From the NCBI GenBank assembly GCA_946611835.1, contig CAMOEE010000032.1, forward strand, positions 1 to 15,818: a stretch of DNA of 15,818 nucleotides, in the 5' to 3' direction. The DNA is from an uncultured Treponema sp. Lineage in GTDB: Bacteria > Spirochaetota > Spirochaetia > Treponematales > Treponemataceae. Below, in pieces: positions 1 to 6,379 of the stretch. A program made the translations under genes and the position numbers. Under the pieces are notes generated by a model. It did not search any database. It was given only the letters and a program-made list of their open reading frames with translations, and was not told where the DNA came from. Position 1 is the stretch's first letter; the number at the start of each line of letters is the position of its first letter.

Positions 1-31
1 AAGAAAAGGGAAAGCGAAAAACTGAAAACTT

Positions 32-115
32 AAAGTGGAAAGTGGAAAATGGAAAACGGAAAGATAGAAACTGAAAGTGGAAAACGGAAAACGGAAAGTG
101 GAAAAACTGAAATTG
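32..115. repeat. Purine-rich degenerate heptamer array
   Basis: The stretch is built from units close to AAARYGG: AAAGTGG, AAAGTGG, AAAATGG, AAAACGG, then two degenerate units, then AAAGTGG, AAAACGG, AAAACGG, AAAGTGG and two more degenerate units. Almost every base on the plus strand is a purine. Bases 1-31 have similar composition without clear units. The array covers the first codons of the downstream gene, so that gene's N-terminus may be repeat-derived. The unit length is 7, so gain or loss of a unit would shift the reading frame. A slipped-strand or spreading intergenic repeat is an inference. Confidence 0.7.
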
Positions 116-510
116 AAATTGTCATTTTGCCTAACCCGAATCAAATGATTTTGCTCAGGAAGATGCAGAAAGAAATTCGGGGAATTCCTGTTTTGCCGGT
201 TTGCTTACGGTGTGAGGCACTAACGAGTCTTTCTGATAAAATTTCGAAAGCTGAACCAAAATCAATTTTTGAAGAAGATGGGAAAATCATTCTCAGAGTT
301 GAAATGGAAATCAACGAGAAGGTTTCGGAAGGACGGATTTTGCTTTCTGAAAACACTTTTGGGACGGTTGGCTCAAGGGAAACGCTCGATTTATCAGAAT
401 TCCCGCTTAAAAAACTCAGTCCGTTCAGGATAGTCAAAATTGAAACCGAAAAACTTTCAAATGGAACTAAATGGAAAATTCTTGAAGAAAAATGGTGTAA
501 GATAAAATGA
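49..510 (+). CDS. Hypothetical protein, 153 aa, N-terminus in a repeat
   Basis: I do not recognise a family. The frame is open from a stop at 31 to TGA at 508. The first ~20 residues are low-complexity Lys/Glu/Ser/Gly read from the heptamer array. From about residue 21 the sequence looks like a normal folded protein, with alternating hydrophobic strands (EIEIVILPNPNQ), a basic helix (MILLRKMQKEIRG) and a Cys-x2-Cys pair in VCLRC. There is no signal peptide or membrane segment. No good Shine-Dalgarno precedes ATG 49; an in-frame ATG at 145 also lacks one and would remove a plausible first strand, so I keep 49. It is the only plus-strand gene on the left side and is followed directly by a hairpin element. 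It could be a treponemal hypothetical gene or a decaying one; the antisense frame is less protein-like. Confidence 0.5.
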   Translation: MENGKIETESGKRKTESGKTEIEIVILPNPNQMILLRKMQKEIRGIPVLPVCLRCEALTSLSDKISKAEPKSIFEEDGKIILRVEMEINEKVSEGRILLSENTFGTVGSRETLDLSEFPLKKLSPFRIVKIETEKLSNGTKWKILEEKWCKIK

Positions 511-631
511 ACTGGGGATTTTAAGGGGCTTGCCCCTTAGGTGATGGGGGTGTGTGAGCAACGAAGTGCGAACCAGGGGGAAGGCTTTCCCCCTCACAAT
601 TAAGCATTAAGCATTATGAATTATGCATTAC
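511..631. repeat. Intergenic hairpin element with AT-rich tail
   Basis: This 121-bp gap has three parts. A perfect 8-bp inverted repeat lies at 522-529/532-539 (TAAGGGGC and GCCCCTTA). A second hairpin lies at 576-582/587-593 (GGGGGAA and TTCCCCC, loop GGCT) and is nested inside a weaker outer pairing of TGTGAG (553-558) with CTCACA (593-598). The end at about 599-630 is AT-rich with imperfect tandem units (ATTAAGC, ATTAAGC, ATTATGA, ATTATGC). It separates two convergent genes and could serve as a bidirectional terminator, but neither hairpin is followed by a T-run. The multipart form resembles dispersed intergenic repeats; copy number cannot be judged from one window. Confidence 0.6.
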
Positions 632-1045
632 TTACATTATCTGAATGACTTCGGGATGTGAAAAATGAATGTCCGTACGGCTGATTAAAATTACAATAAG
701 GCTTGCCAGGGTAAAGAAAAGTCCTACAAGGCATGCCTGACTTGACGGAGTAAGCTCAAAACCAAAACGGCCAGCGAAAAATGGAGTAAGGAAAAAACCT
801 GCCACAGAACTTGCAATCGGGAACAAAAGCGAAAGAAGACCAAGAATTCCTTTCAGCGTGCGGGAAAAACCAATCCGGATGATGCTGTTTTCTTCCAGGG
901 GCAGATTTTTTTTGTTGAGCACATGGAAGCTGATTCCCTGCTTGGCACAGTCAATTGAGTTACAGGTGACACAGGCATCAGAAATCAGGGAGACGACCTC
1001 AATTTTTTGCCCGTCGATTGACTTAACTATGGCAAAATCACGCAT
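632..1045 (-). CDS. RseC/MucC-family membrane protein, 137 aa
   Basis: The layout matches the RseC/MucC family (SoxR-reducing system component RseC in E. coli). A short N-terminal domain begins MRDFAIVKS and carries a Cys cluster C25-x2-C28-x4-C33. Two hydrophobic helices follow at about 65-90 and 104-122, then a short polar tail. In characterised relatives the protein modulates anti-sigma or redox regulators at the inner membrane; no partner gene (rsx/rnf, soxR, rseA) is visible here, so the role is open. I chose ATG 1045 because GGGAG lies about 9 nt upstream. An in-frame TTG at 1063 would put this Shine-Dalgarno inside the gene. The start overlaps the stop of the upstream TPR gene by 8 nt (1038-1045), so the two are probably translationally coupled. 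It is last in the polyprenyl synthase operon. Confidence 0.75.
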   Translation of the reverse strand: MRDFAIVKSIDGQKIEVVSLISDACVTCNSIDCAKQGISFHVLNKKNLPLEENSIIRIGFSRTLKGILGLLSLLFPIASSVAGFFLTPFFAGRFGFELTPSSQACLVGLFFTLASLIVILISRTDIHFSHPEVIQIM

Positions 1046-1592
1046 TAGAGCTTTCTCCCTCAAAATCGTTTTCGCCCAGCTGGATGTTTTTCATCTGCTC
1101 AACGCACATCTGGTATCCGGCCTTGTTGCCCAGCTCATCGTAAGTGTCACGAAGATTAAAAAGGGCATCGTAATAGTAAGAATTAATCGTGACAGCGTTC
1201 TCAAAAGCCTCGCATGCCATGGGAAAATCATTCTGGTTGAAATAAATCACGCCGATTGTGTTCCACAGGTGGGCATTCTGGCTGTTTTTGGCAAGTCCTT
1301 CAAGACAATAGGACAAGGCCTCCTCGCTGCAGCCCATGTTAAAGCAGACAAGAGCCAGGGTTTCTATAACCTCATCGTCATCATCCTCGATTTCATGGGC
1401 TTTTAAGAGGGCTGACCTGGCCTCCGAAAGCTGCCCCGCATCACGGTAAGTGATTCCCAGATTATACCAGAGAAGATGATTGTATTTTTCGATTGAAATC
1501 GCCCTTTTGAGACAGGCAATAGCCTCAAAATACTGACCGTGCTCGGCAAACTCAATCGCCTGAGTGTTCAATGTAGCCACATTCTCTACCAT
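1038..1592 (-). CDS. Tetratricopeptide repeat protein, 184 aa
   Basis: Almost the whole protein is TPR helices, about five units. Recognisable TPR patterns include LWYNLGITYRDAGQLSEA, ALVCFNMGCSEEALSYC and LWNTIGVIYFNQNDFPMA. There is no signal peptide or transmembrane segment, so it is probably a cytoplasmic scaffold or adaptor. The C-terminal tail (ENDFEGESSNA) is acidic and polar. ATG 1592 is preceded by a G-rich stretch (CCGGGGG) at usable distance and lies 15 nt after the stop of the polyprenyl synthase. Its stop overlaps the next start by 8 nt. The spacing places it in one operon with an isoprenoid enzyme and an RseC-like membrane protein, but TPR proteins are too general to name a function. 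Confidence 0.85.
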   Translation of the reverse strand: MVENVATLNTQAIEFAEHGQYFEAIACLKRAISIEKYNHLLWYNLGITYRDAGQLSEARSALLKAHEIEDDDDEVIETLALVCFNMGCSEEALSYCLEGLAKNSQNAHLWNTIGVIYFNQNDFPMACEAFENAVTINSYYYDALFNLRDTYDELGNKAGYQMCVEQMKNIQLGENDFEGESSNA

Positions 1593-1607
1593 ACGAACGC
1601 CCCCGGA

Positions 1608-2705
1608 TTACGCTTTTTTCTGAAGCGCATCAAAAAGCTCCAGGATAAGTAGAGACGGCTGAGGATCTGAATCTAACGGCCCTGTGCTTTCAAAAAGATT
1701 TGCCAGTGCACTTGAATTCTCCGAGATGATTTTTTTGCCCTTTTCTTTAGCCTCGTCCACAGCACCACTATTGATAAGAATTGAAATTGCCTCTTCAACG
1801 GCGGGTGAATCAATTCCTTCTGCCCGGGCTTTTTCAAAAAGTGAAGCAAGTTTTTCTTTATCGGAAGGATTTTTTTGAAGATGGAGAAGAACCGGAAGGC
1901 TTTTTTTGCCCTCGACGATGTCGTCGCCACGCTTTTTCCCAGGGTTTCCTGTCGTAAGGTTGATTACATCGTCGATAATCTGGAAGCCCCTTCCTATGTC
2001 CTGCGCAAGGAAGCCTGCCTTCTCGACAATTTCTGCTTCTGCTCCACCGGCAAGGATTCCAAGCTTGACTGCGAGGCGTGCAAGGGTGCCGGTCTTATTG
2101 CGAACCATCGCCGTGTACTCCTCGATTGATGGAATCATTTCTGGATTCCTGTGCCAGAGAATATCCATGGCCTGACCGAGATGAAGCCGGCGAAGTTCCG
2201 TGAGATAAAGCTCATACAAGGCCTTTTTCTCAGAATCAGTGGCATTTAGAGATGAAATGCATGATGCGGCCTCGAAGTAGAGCCAGGATGCAGCATTAAG
2301 AGCGACATCAAGACCATAAGTGATGTGGGCGCAGGGCTTTCCGCGACGGGTGTCAGCCGCATCCTCAATGTCATCATGGATAAGGCTTGCCGTATGACAA
2401 AACTCGACCAGAGGAGTGAGCGAATATGCTTTTTCGATTGCCTGAGCGGCCTGCTCTCCAGAAAGTTTTTTTGATCTTGCGGAAAGCTCAGCTGTCAAAA
2501 CAAGAAGAAGGGGACGCCAGCGTTTGCCACCAAGGCTGACGAGATTCCTGCATGGATTAATAAGCATTGAAAGATGCGTGTCACAGACACAAGAATCTAT
2601 GTTCCCGAATGAAAGCGCCCGCCAGTCAGGCTGTGACTGAAAAGGCAGGTATTTATTTAAAACGCCCTCAATTTTTTGAAGGCGAATGGAAAATTCATTA
2701 TTCAT
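1608..2705 (-). CDS. Polyprenyl (prenyltransferase) diphosphate synthase, 365 aa
   Basis: This trans-isoprenyl diphosphate synthase condenses isopentenyl diphosphate onto an allylic primer to make C15-C40 precursors for lipid carriers or quinones. The visible signatures are GGKRWRP (59-65), the first Asp-rich motif DDIED (111-115) followed by the paired Arg of DTRRG, GQAMD (~177-181), the second Asp-rich motif DDVIN (245-249) and GDDIVEGKK (260-268). The third Asp of the second motif is Asn, a substitution also found in some GGPP synthases. Residues 4 and 5 before the first motif are Ser and Ala, not aromatic, which in this family favours products longer than farnesyl. The N-terminus is somewhat long. 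There is no Shine-Dalgarno before ATG 2705 and a -10-like box ends 8 nt upstream, so the mRNA may be leaderless. It is first in an operon with the TPR and RseC-like genes. The chain length, and hence the symbol, cannot be set. Confidence 0.93.
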   Translation of the reverse strand: MNNEFSIRLQKIEGVLNKYLPFQSQPDWRALSFGNIDSCVCDTHLSMLINPCRNLVSLGGKRWRPLLLVLTAELSARSKKLSGEQAAQAIEKAYSLTPLVEFCHTASLIHDDIEDAADTRRGKPCAHITYGLDVALNAASWLYFEAASCISSLNATDSEKKALYELYLTELRRLHLGQAMDILWHRNPEMIPSIEEYTAMVRNKTGTLARLAVKLGILAGGAEAEIVEKAGFLAQDIGRGFQIIDDVINLTTGNPGKKRGDDIVEGKKSLPVLLHLQKNPSDKEKLASLFEKARAEGIDSPAVEEAISILINSGAVDEAKEKGKKIISENSSALANLFESTGPLDSDPQPSLLILELFDALQKKA

Positions 2706-2713
2706 ACTATAAT

Positions 2714-2742
2714 AATATAATGTAAAACTGAGTATAAATCAA
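2714..2742 (-). promoter_or_regulatory. Predicted promoter of the polyprenyl synthase operon (leaderless type)
   Basis: On the minus strand, TTGATT (2742-2737) and TATATT (2719-2714) are separated by 17 nt. They match the sigma70 consensus at 4/6 and 5/6. The -10 ends 8 nt before the ATG and the bases between contain no Shine-Dalgarno. The -35 region lies immediately beside the stop codon of the TRAP permease (2745-2747). The region is very AT-rich, so chance matches are possible. Confidence 0.55.
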
Positions 2743-2744
2743 TT

Positions 2745-4817
2745 TTATAAGGCCACTGTTCTTCTTCGCCTGTAAATCTGCAGGGCAAGAAGCGCAAGAA
2801 GGAAAACCACGCCGAAAATATCAGTTGCGGGCCGCGGGTCAATACAGCACAAACCGGCAGCGACGAAACAAAGCCTCTCTACGGCAGAGAATGCTTTTTT
2901 GACTTTTGCGGAGACTGCAAGTGTGTTCAAGAAGCCTGTACGAGCAAAAGCATAACCCTCAAGGCCTACAGAAATCGCAAACATTCCGATAATTGCGGTG
3001 AGAGTGATTCCAATAATTGAAAGGGCGTTGGCACCAATCATCAGCATGGCAGGATTGTAGATGAACATGTAAGGAACGATGAAAGCACCTATTGCAAGTT
3101 TTGTGGCATTGACGGCCGTTTTCATAGGTTTTGCCTTTGCGATTGCCGCCCCGGCTATTGCGGCCAGAGCTACAGGAGGCGTGACATCAGCGATGATACC
3201 GAAATAGAAAGCGAACATGTGTGCCGGCAAAAGCTGTTCAGGTGTCGGAGTGCCGTTACCGTAAACACAATGAACGATTGCCGTAGCTGTAATCGTTGAA
3301 GTAATAAGATAATTTGCGGTTGTCGGGGCACCCATTCCCAAAATAATAGAAGAAATCATAGTAAGAAGGAGGGTCACAAAAAGCTGACCGTGAGCAAGGG
3401 CAACAAGACCCGCTCCGAGCTTGAGGCCGAGGCCTGTAAGGGTTACGACACCAATGATGATTCCAGCCATTCCACATGCAATCGCAACGCTGATTACGCC
3501 ACGAGCGGCAGCACAAAGAACTTGTATCAAATCATCAAGGCTAAAGCGGGGTTTCTTTCCGAAAGCGACATCAGCCGAAGAAACGACGACGGAAATCAAA
3601 ATAATGGAAAGAATTCCCATGAGAGCAGAATAAGTGGCCGTTTTTCCTACGCAAAGGAAGAAAATTATAACCGCAAGAGGGATAATCATATAACCCCGGG
3701 ACAAGAAAAGGGGTAGAAATCTAGGGATCTCGTCTTTTGGCAGGCCTTTAAGGCCGAGTTTATGAGCCTCAAGGTGAACAGTTATGAAGATTCCCGCAAA
3801 ATAAAGAAGGGCCGGAATGATTGCGGCCTTTACGACCGTGATATAGGGAAGACCGACGCTCTCAGCCATAAGGAAGGCCGCCGCCCCCATAATCGGAGGC
3901 ATAAGCTGACCGCCTGTAGAAGCCGAAGCCTCGACAGCGCCTGCAAATTCACCACGGTAACCGAGTTTTTTCATCATCGGAATTGTGAAAGAGCCTGAAC
4001 CGACAGTGTTTGAGACGGAACTTCCAGAGACAGTACCAAGCAATGCAGAAGAAAGAACCGCAACCTTAGCAGGACCCCCGCTCGCCCCGCCGGCAATCGA
4101 ATTACAGATATCAATGAAGAACTGGCCGATTCCTGTTTTTTCGAGACAGGCACCAAAAAGAATAAAAAGGAAGATGAAGGTTGAACAGGCACCGATCGGA
4201 GTACCCATGATTCCCTCAGTGGTGTAGTACAAATGGCTTACGACTCGTGTAAGCTTGTATCCCCGGTGATTAAGGAAGCCGGGCAGATATTTTCCGATAA
4301 AGGCATAAAGTATGAAGGAACCGGCGATAATCATGATAGGAAGACCTACAATTCGGCGGCAGCTCTCGAACAAAATTATGATTCCCAAAATACCGACCGC
4401 AATGTCGAGGGGAGTATAAGCACCAGCACGGCGGACAATTTCCTCAAAATTGGAAATATAATAGCACCAGCAGCCAGAGCCGATAAAGGCAAGCACGACA
4501 TCATACAAGGGAAGGGTATTCTTCGGCATTGACTTTGAGGCCGGAAAAAGAAGGAAGGCAAGGAACTGAACAAAAGCAAGATGACTTGCACGAACGAGCT
4601 GAGCCGGGATTCTTCCGCTCAGAGTGGCATAAAGCTGAAAAATACAGAAAGCAATCGAGACAAGAACCGTGATGTACTGCCGCCAGCATTTGTGCTCCCG
4701 GTAAGCCTGCTCCCTGTCCAATTCTTTCATGAGATTCTTCATCTCATCTTCGTTTGTAGTCGGAAGAAGCTTTTCCACTAACGGACTTTCTTTTGTATTC
4801 TCGATCTCGTCGCTCAT
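2745..4817 (-). CDS. TAXI-type TRAP transporter fused permease (4TM/12TM), 690 aa
   Basis: This is the membrane part of a tripartite ATP-independent periplasmic transporter of the TAXI type, with the small (DctQ-like) and large (DctM-like) subunits fused. A soluble, charged N-terminus (1-45) is followed by hydrophobic helices almost to the end. The first ~170 residues correspond to the 4-TM part. The DctM-like core has conserved loops GGASGGPAKVAV (243-254), SGSSVSNTVGSG (264-275) and TGGQLMPPIMGAAAF (301-315). In the family these couple an ion gradient to uptake of substrate delivered by the periplasmic receptor. ATG 4817 overlaps the stop of the DUF1850 gene by 4 nt (ATGA), with Shine-Dalgarno GAGG 5-6 nt upstream. 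The substrate cannot be deduced; dicarboxylate or amino-acid types are known for TAXI systems. Confidence 0.95.
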   Translation of the reverse strand: MSDEIENTKESPLVEKLLPTTNEDEMKNLMKELDREQAYREHKCWRQYITVLVSIAFCIFQLYATLSGRIPAQLVRASHLAFVQFLAFLLFPASKSMPKNTLPLYDVVLAFIGSGCWCYYISNFEEIVRRAGAYTPLDIAVGILGIIILFESCRRIVGLPIMIIAGSFILYAFIGKYLPGFLNHRGYKLTRVVSHLYYTTEGIMGTPIGACSTFIFLFILFGACLEKTGIGQFFIDICNSIAGGASGGPAKVAVLSSALLGTVSGSSVSNTVGSGSFTIPMMKKLGYRGEFAGAVEASASTGGQLMPPIMGAAAFLMAESVGLPYITVVKAAIIPALLYFAGIFITVHLEAHKLGLKGLPKDEIPRFLPLFLSRGYMIIPLAVIIFFLCVGKTATYSALMGILSIILISVVVSSADVAFGKKPRFSLDDLIQVLCAAARGVISVAIACGMAGIIIGVVTLTGLGLKLGAGLVALAHGQLFVTLLLTMISSIILGMGAPTTANYLITSTITATAIVHCVYGNGTPTPEQLLPAHMFAFYFGIIADVTPPVALAAIAGAAIAKAKPMKTAVNATKLAIGAFIVPYMFIYNPAMLMIGANALSIIGITLTAIIGMFAISVGLEGYAFARTGFLNTLAVSAKVKKAFSAVERLCFVAAGLCCIDPRPATDIFGVVFLLALLALQIYRRRRTVAL

Positions 4818-5338
4818 AATTTCCTCGTTATTAAATATTTTAAAATTGACACCCGCTTTACCTCAAAAACAAGGCTGGTCTGCGGTTTGAAAAAGTTTTT
4901 CAGAAAGTATTCATTTTTTTCGCTGAAATTCATTCCTTCCATGGCCTCTTTGCCAACAGATATGGAATGCTCGGCAATCACTCCGACAGCCATGACCATG
5001 TTCGGAAGGACTCTGTGAAGATTGCTGATTACATAACCTTTTTCGGTTTTATGGAATTCTGCACCAGCAGTCTCATAAGGCTCAGGGATTCCCGCCCCGT
5101 AAGAAACGAATTCGGTCATAAAAAGCTCAAGCTCCCCATCATCCTTTGGAAGATAAAAATCATGAACACGGCCTTTATTGACGGAATGTGTATAACTGAT
5201 TACAAAGCCAGACCTGGCTCCTTCGCGCGAATAAATTCTTTCTGAAAGATTCTTTCGATTTGAAATTGACAGCGTTCGCACCAGCGGCAAATTAAGCAGC
5301 AGAAGGGCGAACACTGCCAGAAAAAGATATTTTTTCAT
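4814..5338 (-). CDS. DUF1850 protein associated with the TRAP-TAXI transporter, 174 aa
   Basis: It matches the DUF1850 pattern: an N-terminal membrane or signal helix (about 4-22), then YTHSVNK (49-55), a strand-rich region and SYGAGIPE (79-86). DUF1850 genes are often found between TAXI receptor and fused permease genes, as here, but their biochemical role is not established. The protein is predicted to face the periplasm, anchored or secreted. It lies 9 nt after the TAXI receptor gene and overlaps the permease start by 4 nt. I see no clear Shine-Dalgarno before ATG 5338 (the upstream bases are CTTAACTAAACCTTCTTA), so expression may depend on coupling to the receptor gene. Confidence 0.85.
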   Translation of the reverse strand: MKKYLFLAVFALLLLNLPLVRTLSISNRKNLSERIYSREGARSGFVISYTHSVNKGRVHDFYLPKDDGELELFMTEFVSYGAGIPEPYETAGAEFHKTEKGYVISNLHRVLPNMVMAVGVIAEHSISVGKEAMEGMNFSEKNEYFLKNFFKPQTSLVFEVKRVSILKYLITRKL

Positions 5339-5347
5339 TAAGAAGGT

Positions 5348-6295
5348 TTAGTTAAGAGCGCCAACTTCCTTGAAATATCTCATTGCGCCCGGATGGAAAG
5401 GAACCGAAATACCTGTAACGGCAGACTTTACGGTGACTTCCTTACCTTTTGCATGTGCGGCACCGAGTTCCTCAAGATTATCGAAGAGAGCCTTTGTCAT
5501 CTGGTAGACAGTCTCCTCGTCGAGACTTTCGCTTACTGCGAGAGTAGCCTTGATTGCGAGGGCCTCTGTATCGACATCTGTGCCCTTGTATGTTCCGGCA
5601 GGGATAGTCGTTTTTGTGTAGAATGAGTATTTTTTGCAGATTGAATCAGCCTCAGCTCCGTCAACAGGAATGAGAATGAGACCAGCTGTGAAAGCAAGTT
5701 CCTGCAAGGCGGCGTTAGGAACACCAGCAGTTACAAAACAAGCATCAAGAGTGCCGTTCTGCAAGCCCTCAGCAGACTCTTTGAATGAAAGGTTGTTCTT
5801 TTTGATATCGTCGAATGTGATTCCGTAGCCTTCGAGAATTTGTTTTGCGTTGAACTCTACGCCAGAACCTGCGTCACCGACAGAAACCCGTTTTCCGACC
5901 AGATCAGCGATTGATTTGATGCCGCTTGTTTTTGATGCCGCAATCTGAACGACCTCAGGATACAAGGTGCCGATTGATGCAAGGTTAGGGAGTTTCTGAC
6001 CTGCGAACATATCAGAGCCACGGTAAGCGTAGTCCATAACATCGTTCTGAACGGTAGCGAATTCTGCGTCTCCCCTTGAAATAAGGCGTAAGTTCTCTGC
6101 AGAAGCGCCCGTTGCCTGAGCAGTGACATTCATGTTTGCGATTTTTGTGTTCCAGATGTTTGCGATAGCACCACCGAACGGATAATAAGTTCCAGAAGTA
6201 CCACCTGTAGCAAGGATGTAATTTTTTTTGTCATTACAGCCTGTAAATGCAAGCAAAGCTCCCAAAACAGAAGCGACAACAGCGATTTTTTTCAT
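5348..6295 (-). CDS. TAXI family TRAP solute-binding lipoprotein, 315 aa
   Basis: This is the substrate receptor of the TRAP transporter encoded downstream. A basic start and hydrophobic stretch end in LLAFTGC, a spirochaete-type lipobox with acylated Cys predicted at residue 20, so it should be tethered to a membrane and not free in the periplasm. The TAXI signature ATGGTSGTYYPFGGA (29-43) directly follows the lipidation site. Other family features are NLRLISRGDAEFATVQNDV, GDAGSGVEF and the C-terminal HPGAMRYFKEVG. The length is typical. ATG 6295 has Shine-Dalgarno AGGAG with an A-rich spacer and a good promoter upstream, so this is the first gene of the three-gene operon. The ligand is unknown; TAXI receptors bind glutamate, other amino acids or carboxylates in studied cases. 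Confidence 0.95.
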   Translation of the reverse strand: MKKIAVVASVLGALLAFTGCNDKKNYILATGGTSGTYYPFGGAIANIWNTKIANMNVTAQATGASAENLRLISRGDAEFATVQNDVMDYAYRGSDMFAGQKLPNLASIGTLYPEVVQIAASKTSGIKSIADLVGKRVSVGDAGSGVEFNAKQILEGYGITFDDIKKNNLSFKESAEGLQNGTLDACFVTAGVPNAALQELAFTAGLILIPVDGAEADSICKKYSFYTKTTIPAGTYKGTDVDTEALAIKATLAVSESLDEETVYQMTKALFDNLEELGAAHAKGKEVTVKSAVTGISVPFHPGAMRYFKEVGALN

Positions 6296-6322
6296 TTTTT
6301 TCTCCTGAAATTAAGATGTTAT

Positions 6323-6351
6323 ATTCTACTATAAAATAAGTGTTGTTTCAA
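6323..6351 (-). promoter_or_regulatory. Predicted promoter of the TRAP-TAXI operon
   Basis: On the minus strand, TTGAAA (6351-6346) and TAGAAT (6328-6323) are separated by 17 nt, giving good sigma70-like matches (4/6 and 5/6). About 27 nt of leader with Shine-Dalgarno AGGAG precede ATG 6295. The -35 box overlaps the -35 box of the divergent asnS promoter by 3 bp. A second TTGAAA lies 9 bp upstream (TTGAAAGCGTTGAAA), so a direct-repeat operator is possible. Confidence 0.65.
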
Positions 6352-6371
6352 CGCTTTCAAAGTGATACACT
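6343..6371 (+). promoter_or_regulatory. Predicted asnS promoter (extended -10, leaderless type)
   Basis: TTGTTT (6343-6348) and TACACT (6366-6371) are separated by 17 nt, and TGA precedes the -10 as an extended -10 (TGn). The -10 hexamer ends 8 nt before ATG 6380 and nothing between resembles a Shine-Dalgarno. Matches to the hexamers are moderate, but the spacing and extended -10 support the call. Confidence 0.5.
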
Positions 6372-6379
6372 ACATCATT

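Noticed and set aside
32..115. CRISPR-like array
   Set aside because: Units are only 7 bp, contiguous and degenerate, with no spacers and no cas genes.
1046..1063. TTG start for the RseC-like protein
   Set aside because: The good Shine-Dalgarno (GGGAG) lies between this TTG and ATG 1045, so it serves the ATG.
858..1406. A 182-codon open frame on the plus strand opposite the RseC-like and TPR genes
   Set aside because: It lies antisense to two genes with clear family patterns, has no Shine-Dalgarno and its product has no recognisable domain; it is a reading-frame shadow.
6362..6379. GTG start for asnS
   Set aside because: It overlaps the predicted -10 box and adds six residues not typical of AsnRS; ATG 6380 fits the family start.
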